NCBI GenBank assembly: GCA_903839875.1
Contig: CAIMDZ010000189.1
Span: 1 to 64,000 of the forward strand
Origin: an uncultured Bacteroidota bacterium
GTDB lineage: Bacteria > Bacteroidota > Bacteroidia > Chitinophagales > Chitinophagaceae
Length of the DNA: 64,000 nucleotides
Reading direction: 5' to 3'
Shown here: piece by piece, positions 1 through 8,300 of the stretch
Layout of the letters: every line of letters starts with the position of its first letter
Position numbering within the stretch: position 1 is the first letter of the stretch
The notes under the pieces: generated by a model
What the model was told of the DNA's origin: nothing
The model's input: only the letters and a program-made list of their open reading frames with translations
Database searches by the model: none
Made by a program: the position numbers and the translations under genes

Positions 1-92
1 AAACGGGCTTACTACCTGCAAATACAAACATAAAAAAAATGTTTGAAAAGGTTTGCTTTTGAACGGTATAACTTCGACCAGTGGGGTAACAT

Positions 93-125
93 CTCCCTCG
101 CCCTTGGAGAGGGCTGGGGGAGAGG
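93..125. repeat. GC-rich imperfect inverted repeat after the DUF4846 gene
   Basis: Just past the stop codon of the minus-strand lipoprotein gene there is a C-rich then G-rich stretch. CCCTC at 95-99 can pair with GAGGG at 109-113, or GCCC at 100-103 with GGGC at 111-114. It resembles short GC-rich intergenic repeats I remember from other Bacteroidota genomes. It could act as a weak terminator, but there is no clear T tract. Confidence 0.35.
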
Positions 126-131
126 TCTCTC

Positions 132-977
132 CTACTCGCCACCAAACCACATCACCTGTCCCGTAGTAAATTCATACTCCGGTGTTTCTATCAGTGCATC
201 TGTTGGCTTCAGTTCATACCACGGACTTAGATGTGCGTCATTTGGGTTGGCCAATATTTGTATTTCCTGTGCGGGCATGTAGCTTTGCGCAAGCAGATAG
301 ACTTTCTTACCTTCTTTATTTTGTGCCATATCAAGTACAATTTCTGCATGTCCCGGCGAGCCACCTCTTATGAGTATATCTCCCGGTTCCAGGTCTTTGT
401 AGGGTTTGCTCACAAGTTCGTGCGACAGCGATAATGTGCCGCAATACATAAACACCAGCTCCAGGTATTGCCAGAAACTATTGTAGCTGTTGCCGGGTTG
501 CGCTGTTTTTACCCATGTTGTTTTATTTCCTTTCACGGCTATACGGTAACCTTCCTTCCACTTGCTGTAGTCAACCCTGAAGCCATTAGTGAAGGTGAAG
601 TGTATTTTGTCTTCCTGGCCCATGTCGTAGAAGTATTTGGCGCGCAGGTGCATAATGGCATCGGCGCATTGCTGCAGGTCTTTATTGCCAACGGGCATAT
701 CTACCACAGCCACATAAACGCCCTTATTCTCTTTAACGCTGCCGTTATAGTAATGAACAAGTGTGCCATGAGGCTTCAATTTCAGATTGCGAAGGTATAA
801 CGCGAATGACCCTGCAGACTCACTGATCCGTGTATAGCCCGCCGGCGTATTGATGCGCGTCTTCACATCTGCGCCCTTCGCATTAATCATTCCCGAAGGC
901 GCACCCCCAACCTGCCCATGCGAACCACAGGCACACAGCAACAAACCCAAAAAAAAACAAACGGAATACTTATGCAT
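132..977 (-). CDS. DUF4846 domain lipoprotein
   Basis: 281 aa. The N-terminus is a short hydrophobic segment ending in a lipobox (GLLLCAC), so this should be an SPII-processed lipoprotein. The body matches the DUF4846 family as I know it: a start like PAGYTRI, a YLRNLKLKPHG segment, a D/N-rich GNKDLQQCADAIMHLRAKY helix, the FTFTNGFRVDYSKW segment and a LEPGDILIRGGSPGHAEIVLD stretch. That last stretch resembles the PGD/GHA motifs of NlpC/P60-like folds, but I see no clear catalytic Cys-His set. The function of the family is unknown. The ATG at 977 begins a good signal sequence. Upstream and divergently spaced lies the glutathione peroxidase gene on the same strand, with about 160 bp between, so they are probably separate units. 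Confidence 0.8.
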   Translation of the reverse strand: MHKYSVCFFLGLLLCACGSHGQVGGAPSGMINAKGADVKTRINTPAGYTRISESAGSFALYLRNLKLKPHGTLVHYYNGSVKENKGVYVAVVDMPVGNKDLQQCADAIMHLRAKYFYDMGQEDKIHFTFTNGFRVDYSKWKEGYRIAVKGNKTTWVKTAQPGNSYNSFWQYLELVFMYCGTLSLSHELVSKPYKDLEPGDILIRGGSPGHAEIVLDMAQNKEGKKVYLLAQSYMPAQEIQILANPNDAHLSPWYELKPTDALIETPEYEFTTGQVMWFGGE

Positions 978-1112
978 AACTAAACCATTGTGGTTGATAA
1001 TTATTCTAAGGTAAGATATTCACGCGAAAAATATTCACAAAAAAAGAATAGCGCCACCCAACATGAGCAACCCACATCAACGAACCAAAGCTGAAAATAT
1101 ATTCTCCTGCAA

Positions 1113-1137
1113 AGCCCCCTTGGGGGGTGCGGGGGCT
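1113..1137 (-). terminator. GC hairpin overlapping the gpx stop codon
   Basis: AGCCCCC at 1113-1119 pairs perfectly with GGGGGCT at 1131-1137, and the right arm overlaps the stop codon of the minus-strand gene. The hairpin is strong but lacks a long T tract. It is also similar in style to the GC-rich element near position 100, so it may be a dispersed repeat that serves as a 3' end. Confidence 0.4.
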
Positions 1138-1684
1138 ACTTTTCTATCGCCGCCACTATCTCCTGCGCAGTAGGCTTCAGACCCGGTGCAAATACAGCCA
1201 CCAGTTCTCCCTTTTCATTGATCAGGTACTTCTGGAAATTCCATTTCACCTCACTATCCTTCAGGCCATTGTATTTCTTATTGGTCAGCCAGACATAGAT
1301 GGGGGCTTTATCATCACCTTTAACGGTGATCTTGGATGCCATGGGAAAAGTTACGCTGTAATTCTTCTGGCAAAAGGTAGCAATCTCCTGGTTGCTGCCC
1401 GGCTCCTGTGCGCCGAAATCATTGGCCGGGAAACCTACTATCACCAGTTTGCCTTTGTATTGCCTGTACATGGCTTCCAGGTCGGCATACTGGGGGGTGT
1501 TACCGCATTCCGAAGCGGTATTTACAATGAGTATCTTTTTGCCTTTATATTTCGAAAAGTCAATGGTACTTTTCCCGTCAAGGGCGGTTACTTTAAAATC
1601 ATAAATGCTCATCGGGATATTGTCTGTTTTTGCAGGTGTAAAAAAGAAAAAGAACTTACACAGCAGTAAGATAGTAAATGTCAT
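1136..1684 (-). CDS. Glutathione peroxidase family protein (Cys type)
   Basis: 182 aa; thioredoxin-fold peroxidase that reduces hydroperoxides. The peroxidatic cysteine is Cys60 in NTASECGNT. The catalytic Gln lies in GAQEPGSNQEI and the Trp-Asn pair in VKWNFQKYL. A second Cys in EIATFCQKNY is where thioredoxin-dependent members carry the resolving cysteine, so thioredoxin rather than glutathione is the likely reductant (inference from the family). The first 24 residues are a hydrophobic, Phe-rich extension before MSIYDFKV. This may be a signal peptide, giving a periplasmic enzyme; alternatively translation begins at the ATG near 1612. A -7-like element lies 20 nt upstream of the 1684 start, favouring the long form. 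No operon partner is seen. Confidence 0.88.
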   Translation of the reverse strand: MTFTILLLCKFFFFFTPAKTDNIPMSIYDFKVTALDGKSTIDFSKYKGKKILIVNTASECGNTPQYADLEAMYRQYKGKLVIVGFPANDFGAQEPGSNQEIATFCQKNYSVTFPMASKITVKGDDKAPIYVWLTNKKYNGLKDSEVKWNFQKYLINEKGELVAVFAPGLKPTAQEIVAAIEK

Positions 1685-1703
1685 AGAAAAAGATTTTGGA
1701 CTA

Positions 1704-1711
1704 CAAAGATA
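1704..1711 (-). promoter_or_regulatory. Bacteroidota -7 element upstream of gpx
   Basis: CAAAGATA on the plus strand reads TATCTTTG on the minus strand, an exact match to TAnnTTTG. It sits 20 nt before the ATG at 1684. I find no TTTG at the usual 19-21 nt spacing for a -33 element, so support rests on the -7 alone. Confidence 0.4.
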
Positions 1712-1839
1712 ACCAAATTGCCTGATGTATTAGTCATTAATATCACCAGGGCGGTAGAAAACTCCTCCGGCCCCGCATAATACGTTTCCGGATTTTCGGC
1801 ACAATATTTGCTTTTCAATAACCATAAACTGTTTTGATT

Positions 1840-2610
1840 ATGAAAAAAGTATTCCTCTTACGCGCCTTCTTACGCTCCCTCATTCTCTTTCTGTTTCTCT
1901 TGCTCATAAGCATGGCACCGGCCGGCGCCCAGGAGGAGGTGACGCCTGCCTGCGATAATACCTGGGCCATTAAAGCTAAAGTGCTGCCCTGGATGTTATT
2001 AGGCTCCGGTATAAACTACACATTTGGTGTGGAGTATGGTTTTCATAAGGTTCATTCAGTAGGTATTGACTTGATATACAATGATTACAGCTCAGAACAT
2101 GATGTCTATGATTCATCAAAAAAGGACTATACCTCAGGACCCAGAATGTACACTGTTGTCCGTGGATTGTTTCTGAATTACCGCCGCTACCTTGACCTTA
2201 ATCATACAATGCTTCAACGTCCCTTCGAAAAAGTGTTTAACGATAACTACCTGCCTTATGTCGGAGCCTTTGGCCGCTACGGCAAGAGCGACAACCATGC
2301 CCAACCCGGCTACATTACCACACAGGTAGCATACGATGAATGGCAATATTCATCCGGTGTTCTTTTCGGTGTTGTCAGCGAAATACTCGATATCAATATC
2401 GGTCCGTTTTACAAAACAAAGTACATAAGGGATGTAGAAATGGAATGGGGTTCAAAAGCATACCATCATTACACAACATCGAATTTTGGTATCAGGGTAG
2501 GGGTTGATTTGTTTTTTGTGGTTAAAAAGAAAAGCGCCCACAAAATTGCAGCATATAGTAATGCATGGGAACGGGAGAATTGCCAGGGGCGAAATAAGAA
2601 TGTTGAATAA
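1840..2610 (+). CDS. Exported protein of unknown function, probable small outer membrane barrel
   Basis: 256 aa from the ATG at 1840. An in-frame TTG six bases earlier is a less likely start. Residues 1-31 form a long signal peptide with a basic start (MKKVFLLRAFLRS), a Leu/Ile-rich core and a plausible cleavage after PAGAQ. The mature part alternates polar and aromatic residues (GSGINYTFGVEYGF, VGIDLIYNDY, FGVVSEILDINIGPFYKTKY, SNFGIRVGVDLFFVV), which suggests amphipathic beta strands of an outer membrane barrel. The tail is basic and polar. I do not recognise a named family. It stands alone, about 155 bp from the gpx start and before the toxin-antitoxin pair. Confidence 0.7.
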   Translation: MKKVFLLRAFLRSLILFLFLLLISMAPAGAQEEVTPACDNTWAIKAKVLPWMLLGSGINYTFGVEYGFHKVHSVGIDLIYNDYSSEHDVYDSSKKDYTSGPRMYTVVRGLFLNYRRYLDLNHTMLQRPFEKVFNDNYLPYVGAFGRYGKSDNHAQPGYITTQVAYDEWQYSSGVLFGVVSEILDINIGPFYKTKYIRDVEMEWGSKAYHHYTTSNFGIRVGVDLFFVVKKKSAHKIAAYSNAWERENCQGRNKNVE

Positions 2611-2716
2611 GTATGCAACTTTATGGGAATGCAAAGGGTAAGAATTTTTTTGAAAAATTAGATTTTTACCTTCGGGAGGCAGGCCTGTTAATTCCGTACC
2701 CGGCTTATCCATATTT

Positions 2717-2747
2717 TTTGGCTGTACGGGAAATATCCGTACATTTG
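2717..2747 (+). promoter_or_regulatory. Bacteroidota promoter of the toxin-antitoxin operon
   Basis: TTTG at 2717-2720, a 19-nt spacer, and TACATTTG at 2740-2747 match the Bacteroidota -33/-7 pattern (TTTG, then TAnnTTTG) exactly. The start codon at 2763 is 15 nt further on, implying a short leader. Confidence 0.7.
2723..2743. promoter_or_regulatory. Palindromic operator overlapping the TA promoter
   Basis: TGTACGG at 2723-2729 and CCGTACA at 2737-2743 form a perfect 7-bp inverted repeat with a 7-nt centre. The right arm covers the -7 element. DUF1778 ribbon-helix-helix antitoxins bind such palindromes to repress their own operons, so this is a probable autoregulatory operator. Confidence 0.6.
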
Positions 2748-2762
2748 TAGTAATTATATGTT

Positions 2763-3050
2763 ATGAACTACGTGAAGCAACAACAGGCACGGTTTGATGC
2801 CAGGCTGACAAAGAGCCAGAAAGAGTTTTTTGAAATGGCGGCGAAAATAAGTGGTTTTAAATCACTGTCTGAATTTGTTATTCATTCAACACAGGAGGCT
2901 GCCAGCAGCATCGTAGAGCGGCATAACACCATACTCGCAACCTGGCAGGATAAAAAAATATTTTTTGATGCATTGGTTAATCCGCCTAAGCCTAATAAGT
3001 CATTGAAAGAGGCTGCGAAACATCATCAGAAGCAAGTATCTGCACGATGA
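2763..3050 (+). CDS. DUF1778 (TacA-like) ribbon-helix-helix antitoxin
   Basis: 95 aa. The pattern ARFDARLTKSQKEFFEMAAK followed by SGFKSLSEFVIHS fits DUF1778 antitoxins: a short beta strand that reads DNA, then two helices forming the RHH dimer. The C-terminal part from about residue 50 (TILATWQDKKIFFDAL, NPPKPNKSLKEAAK) should be the segment that wraps the toxin. The gene overlaps the next one by ATGA, as usual for type II pairs. The operator and promoter just upstream point to autoregulation by the complex. Confidence 0.85.
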   Translation: MNYVKQQQARFDARLTKSQKEFFEMAAKISGFKSLSEFVIHSTQEAASSIVERHNTILATWQDKKIFFDALVNPPKPNKSLKEAAKHHQKQVSAR

Positions 3051-3547
3051 GTTATTTAACTGCACTTTTAGCCTCCGGTCATCTGAAAGCCGCATTTTCG
3101 TGTGGAAACGAGATGCTTGATAACTACCTGCACAAGCAAGCCGGGCAGGATATGAAAAGAAAGCTTTCGGCCTGTTTTGTTCTAACGGATGATTACCGGG
3201 AAATAAAAGGCTATTATACCCTTTCAAGCGCTTCGATCCAAAGAGGCCAATTACCTGAATCGTTAATCAAAAAGTTGCCGCTTGGCTACAATGATCTGCC
3301 TGTGACATTATTAGGGAGACTGGCGGTGGATATTCGATTCAAAGGGCATGGAATAGGGCGATTATTGCTGATAGATGCGCTCAAAAGGAGTTATGAGACA
3401 TCAGTAGCAAGTGTAGCCTCGATGGCAATAGTTGTTGATCCGGTTGATGATGCCGCAAAAAGTTTCTATTCGAAGTATGGTTTTATTTCATTGCCTGGCA
3501 GTGGCAAAATGTTTATTGCAATGGCAACGGTAGTGCAATTGTTCTGA
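3047..3547 (+). CDS. GNAT-family toxin (TacT/AtaT-like acetyltransferase)
   Basis: 166 aa. The acetyl-CoA pyrophosphate loop is visible as LAVDIRFKGHGIGRLLL near residues 95-110, and the C-terminal FYSKYGF carries the conserved Tyr of this toxin group. The FDCGNE-like start typical of these toxins appears here as FSCGNEMLDNYL. Relatives block translation by acetylating the amino group of charged tRNAs. Substrate specificity cannot be read from the sequence. Its start overlaps the antitoxin stop by four bases, so the two are translationally coupled. Length and motifs are complete, so it is probably functional. Confidence 0.85.
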   Translation: MSYLTALLASGHLKAAFSCGNEMLDNYLHKQAGQDMKRKLSACFVLTDDYREIKGYYTLSSASIQRGQLPESLIKKLPLGYNDLPVTLLGRLAVDIRFKGHGIGRLLLIDALKRSYETSVASVASMAIVVDPVDDAAKSFYSKYGFISLPGSGKMFIAMATVVQLF

Positions 3548-3751
3548 CAGTTGTAAACATGGTACGACTTAAATTTTGTTACGCCTACTGTTATCAAAAA
3601 ATGTCGTTGTAAACCAGAATTGCTTTATTCTCAGGCGTTACTCAATCGAATCAAAATCAACCTTCACCGGCGGTTTTCTGACTAACCCGACTATGGCACC
3701 TATTATGGTGCAAAGCCCGCTAAAAAAGATTAATGTTGAATCAAATATTTT

Positions 3752-4513
3752 TTACCCCGGTAAATTTCTCAAAAATATATCTGAATCTACAAACACAATC
3801 TCTTCTGCCCCATCTTTCACAGCCGAACTCCCAACGTATGAGTCACCAACATCAAAACTATCCACCATCATATCTGTTTCACACCCTGCCACAGCCGCGG
3901 GTGCCCGATGAAAACCATCCACACAGGGTACCAGCTTCAGGTCGTCGTCTATCCCCTTTCCCGTGGCCTTCAACAATGCTTCCTTCCGGCTCCATAATTG
4001 GAAGAAGGTCCGCATAGGATCAGGTGATAATTGTATATAAACAGCCTCCTCGTCGCTGAAGCAATCATGAAGAATCCCGGCATAATCAAAGCTGGGGTCA
4101 ATATTTGCCACATCAATGCCCACAGGCGAGTTGCCAAACGCAATCAGTATCATGTTGCCGGCGTGTGAAACATTGTAATGAATTTCACCTGGTCCCGATT
4201 GAACCATTACAGGTTTCTTATTTCCGCCAATGGTAAAGCGGATATCCGCTGCCTGCTGACCGGAATAAAGGGCAAGCAAGAAACGCAATATGCCGCGCGC
4301 CAGTATAAAACGATGTTGATCTTTTTGGTGGTGGTATTTGTTGGCTCTTTGTTGTTCGTCCCCGGTTAACACCGCAGAACATTTGTCCAGCAAGTGCAGG
4401 TTGCCGGCAATATCAATGCGCCACACAGGCACGGCACAGGCCAGCGCTAAAGGCTCTGGCATTGCGGCTGCCCACTGAACATTTCTGATACTGCTGCATA
4501 TTATCCTGGGCAT
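3752..4513 (-). CDS. 4'-phosphopantetheinyl transferase (Sfp-type)
   Basis: 253 aa from the ATG at 4513. The open frame continues upstream to 4591, but that part overlaps the deacetylase gene, and MPRIICSSI at 4513 begins 10 nt after that gene's stop. The enzyme moves phosphopantetheine from CoA to a carrier-protein serine. Motifs: ARGILRFLLALY, the NVSHAGN segment, PVGIDVANID with the Mg-binding Asp, and FQLWSRKEALLKATGKGI with the Glu and Lys of the second core motif. Sfp-type enzymes serve secondary metabolism, fatty acid or flexirubin-type carrier proteins; no carrier or synthase gene is present here. It is the last gene of the HNOBA kinase and deacetylase operon. Confidence 0.87.
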   Translation of the reverse strand: MPRIICSSIRNVQWAAAMPEPLALACAVPVWRIDIAGNLHLLDKCSAVLTGDEQQRANKYHHQKDQHRFILARGILRFLLALYSGQQAADIRFTIGGNKKPVMVQSGPGEIHYNVSHAGNMILIAFGNSPVGIDVANIDPSFDYAGILHDCFSDEEAVYIQLSPDPMRTFFQLWSRKEALLKATGKGIDDDLKLVPCVDGFHRAPAAVAGCETDMMVDSFDVGDSYVGSSAVKDGAEEIVFVDSDIFLRNLPG

Positions 4514-4523
4514 GACCGAATAA

Positions 4524-5348
4524 TTAATGATTGCCAAAACCAAACATGGGCGTGAATTTTTCGATAAAGTCTTTGACCGATGCATTGGCATAAATGATAT
4601 CCCGGATCTTTGACCGCCTGGCGTTGGACGCGGATGTATAACCGGTTGTAACTTTAGTGATAAAAGAATCCATAGTATCCATGTTATTGATCTCTATCCT
4701 CGGCAACTGGTACCTGCCGGCCTTCGGAAACAATTTACCAGAATGTACTGAATAAGCGAATTGATAGCCCGCTGCTTTAAGTTGAGTAATCACCTGGCTG
4801 GTATAGATTCCATAAGGAAATGCAAAAGAATCAACTTTGGTTCCTAAATTCTGTTCAATACTATTTTTGCTTATGGTTACTTCATTTTTAATGTCCTCAG
4901 GGCTCAGCTTGTTCAGGCGTTCATGCCTGTTCCCATGCGATTGTACAGACCATCCATTTGCCAGCAGGTCTTTTATCTCGCCCCATGTCAGTTGCCTGTC
5001 GTGGCTCACAAATCCAAAATCCTTCTGGTTGTAGGTATTTCCTATAAACGATGTGGATAAAAAAAGCGCAGCCGTAAACCCCAGTCCTGAAAGAACAGGA
5101 AGCGCATACTGATGCAACGAATAATAACCGTCGTCGAAGGTAATCAGCACATACTTTTCAGTCAGCTTTTTACCTGAAACTATAACCTCTTTCAGGTCCT
5201 TTTGCCCAATGGTCTTATAACCTTCTTTATGCAGCCATTCCATTTGTTCGCGGAACGAAGAAAGCGAAACGGAAACATTTCTGGTTGATGCATCCACATC
5301 AGGATCAATTGCATGGTAGTTTAAGACAGGTATTCCCGGAACTGGCAT
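4524..5348 (-). CDS. Polysaccharide deacetylase (CE4, NodB domain)
   Basis: 274 aa from the ATG at 5348 (MPVPGIPVLNYHAID). A TTG at 5375 would overlap the kinase gene and seems less likely. CE4 motifs: LITFDDGYYSL (catalytic Asp and metal Asp), SHGNRHERL (two metal-binding His), and FAFPYGIYTS (motif 3). The start PVLNYHAID is typical of Bacteroidota and Firmicutes NodB proteins that remove N-acetyl groups from surface polysaccharide or peptidoglycan. There is no evident signal peptide, so the protein may be cytoplasmic or use a non-classical route; this is odd for the family. It begins 19 nt after the kinase stop and so is probably cotranscribed. Confidence 0.85.
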   Translation of the reverse strand: MPVPGIPVLNYHAIDPDVDASTRNVSVSLSSFREQMEWLHKEGYKTIGQKDLKEVIVSGKKLTEKYVLITFDDGYYSLHQYALPVLSGLGFTAALFLSTSFIGNTYNQKDFGFVSHDRQLTWGEIKDLLANGWSVQSHGNRHERLNKLSPEDIKNEVTISKNSIEQNLGTKVDSFAFPYGIYTSQVITQLKAAGYQFAYSVHSGKLFPKAGRYQLPRIEINNMDTMDSFITKVTTGYTSASNARRSKIRDIIYANASVKDFIEKFTPMFGFGNH

Positions 5349-5367
5349 AATTGGCTGTTCGATAAGA

Positions 5368-8300
5368 TTAAACAAGTTCTTTTAGCTGTATGAAAACTTC
5401 ACTGAGGGTCTGCTTCACACTTTGAATATTCATCTCGCATTCCATATCGCCTGCTACCACATTCTCCAGTTTCCTGATAGTTAATTTCAGCGTGTTGATG
5501 CCAAGGAGGTCAATGCTGGATTTCATTTTATGAGCTACTTTCGATATCTGATCATAATTCTTTTCATGACCAGCCTTGATAAGTGCATCAATATTGCCGG
5601 GCATTGACTCCAGGAAAATAGAAATGATATTCTTTGCAAATTCTTTATCATCCTTGCCAATGGCGTCAACCATTGAAAGGTCGTATAATTTCTCCGGATC
5701 CCTTTCGTCTTTCTCAGCAGTGCTCTTTGGTTTTGGCTGAATTCTGGATCTTAGTTTATCATTCGTTTTAATAACATCATTTATTACCTGGAACAACTTC
5801 TCTTCTGTATATGGCTTCGTAATGTAACCGTTCATTCCAATATTCAGATAGCGTAACCCGTCGCCTTTCAGTGCGTTGGCTGTCAGCGCTATGATGGGGA
5901 TGCTCGATGTATCCCTTGCATTCAGCGTCCTTATTTTTTTCGTGATTAATGATTTGTCCACAACAGATTTCTCAACAATGTTCAGCGACCTGATTATTTT
6001 CGTTGCGGTAATGCCATCCATCTCCGGCATCTGTATGTCCATAAGTATAAGGTCAAAGTGTTGCTTCTTTGCCATTTCCACAGCTTCCTTTCCATTGCTC
6101 ACCACGCTAACTTCACATCCCCACGATTCCAGAATGTGCTTTATCAGGAACTGGTTTAATTCCACGTCCTCTGCCACCAATATATTAATTGATTCAAGGT
6201 CTTTGAAATTAAGATCATCTTTGTTATCCTGCGGCAGCATTGATTCATCACCTTTTTCATACGGGATAGTGATTGTGAAAGTTGTGCCTTCATTCATTAT
6301 ACTGTTCACGTTTATTTCACCGCCTTGCATTTCCACCAGATTCTTACATATAGTCAGGCCAAGGCCGGTGCCGCCAAATTTCCGGGTTGTATCGGTTGAT
6401 GCCTGCACAAAGGGTTTGAAAATGTCAGCCAGCTTGTCCGATTTGATACCAATGCCTGAGTCCCTTACCTGTATTTCTATGATGATGGATTTTGCTTCAT
6501 TTTTCCTGAAATCCATATTGATGGAAATTTCACCTTCTGTGGTGAATTTCAAGGCATTGCTTAACAGGTTATTGAGTATCTGGCTTAAACGGAACGGATC
6601 ACCAATAACAATCAGGTCATCGGGCAAAGTACTGTTTAATAAAAGGTTTATGTTTTTATCCTCCGCTTTGAACTGGAACGATTGCAGGGTAGTAAAGACC
6701 TTATCCTCTATTTTGAATGGTATAGACTCAAGATCTATTTTCCCTGCGGCGATTTTCTCAATATCCAGTACATCATTAACGATTGTTAAAAGGTTATTGG
6801 CAGATTCCGAAATAAGGGTAGTAAACTTCTTTTGTTGTTCATCCAGCCCGGTTTTCGACAGCAGGTTGGCTATACCAAGAATGCCAGTCATGGGTGTACG
6901 GATTTCATGGCTCATATTAGCCAGGAAACTCTCTTTGGCTTTATTTGCGTCTTCAGTCACCTTCTTGGCATCCATCAGATCTTTTTCAGCATGTACCCGG
7001 TCAGTTATATCCTGCGCGAATCCTATTATATATGATTCGGATCCTTCGCCGTCCACCTTGAAATTTTTGTACAGAATAAACGATTCCCCCTTGTTTCTTT
7101 TGATCCTGAACACACCGTTTGCATTGCCATTATTGATCACCTGATCGAGGTAGTCGGTATAGAATTTCTTTATGTCATCCTTTGGCAGGAAGTCGGTAAG
7201 CATTTTGCCGGTAAGTTCATCCTGGGTATAACCCAAAAGTTCGCACATAGCAGGATTTACAGTCAGCAGTTTCCCGTCCAGATCGTGGGTGCAAATATAA
7301 GCCTGGCTGAAATTAAAAAGGTCCCTGTATCTTTTTTCATTTAGTTTTAACTGCTCCTCTATCTTTTTAGTATCAGTAATATTAAGACCGAACCCGATTA
7401 CCTGGGTCACTTCGTTTCTGTCATTAACAACAGGGTACATATTCCTTAAATGATACTCTACATTTCCATTAGGAGTCACTAACTTTTCTTCCCACGAATG
7501 CAGCTTTTTATCACCCAGCACTTTATTAAACAATGCACGGCGTTCCATGGCAATGCTCATTGGTTTGTTCCTGTAAATGCAGAAATCCTCATCCCTTTTT
7601 CCAATCATCCATTCTCTTAACTCAGGGTTTTTAATGTAAGTTGGATTAATGAATAAATACTCATGGTTTGGGCTGAAAGTCACAATATCCGCTGGTATAT
7701 TATTCAGTACGTTTTCATAAAACACTTTCTGGTCTTCCAGTTTTTTCTTGGTAAGTACCTCTGCACTAATATCTACATACTGCCACAAATGCCCTTCAAA
7801 TTTCCCGTCAAGATAAATAGGGAGATAGTCCCGTTTAAATACCTTTCCGTCAGTCATTTCTATAAGTTCATTTAATGCCAGCTGTTTCTTTTCCAGTATT
7901 TGATGGATTTTTGAAACTACCTCCTCCGGATTTTTAAATAGATTTTTGCTTTGCCTTGTCAGTACAGTAAAGTTTACTCCGATCAGATGCTCAGGTAGTT
8001 CTTTAATTCCCATGAAATTGCAGAATTTATCATTGACCAGTATTATTTTCTGGTCTTTACCTTCAAGCACAACTCCGGAATCAAGATTCTTGATAAGGAA
8101 AAACAGGCGGTTAGCTGTTTCCTCCAGTTTGAACTCCAATTGTTTTTGCTGATCAATGTCCGTTAAGGTACCAATTATCCGACTTGGTTTGCCATTTTCA
8201 TCCTGTTCTGCAAGAATTCCCCTGGTGATAAAGAATTTATAATTGCCGTTATTATCCATCAATCTATGTTCCACTATAAACTGACTTGTTTCTCCTTTTA

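Noticed and set aside
1127-1669. 180-codon frame antisense to gpx
   Set aside because: The minus-strand frame has all catalytic motifs of a peroxidase, so the plus-strand frame is a shadow.
3576-3911. 111-codon plus-strand frame past the GNAT toxin
   Set aside because: It runs antisense into the phosphopantetheinyl transferase and has no family features.
5876-7144. 422-codon open frame antisense to the histidine kinase
   Set aside because: It lies entirely inside the well-supported kinase gene, is Ser/Phe/Ile-rich with no domain, and mirrors that gene's codon bias.
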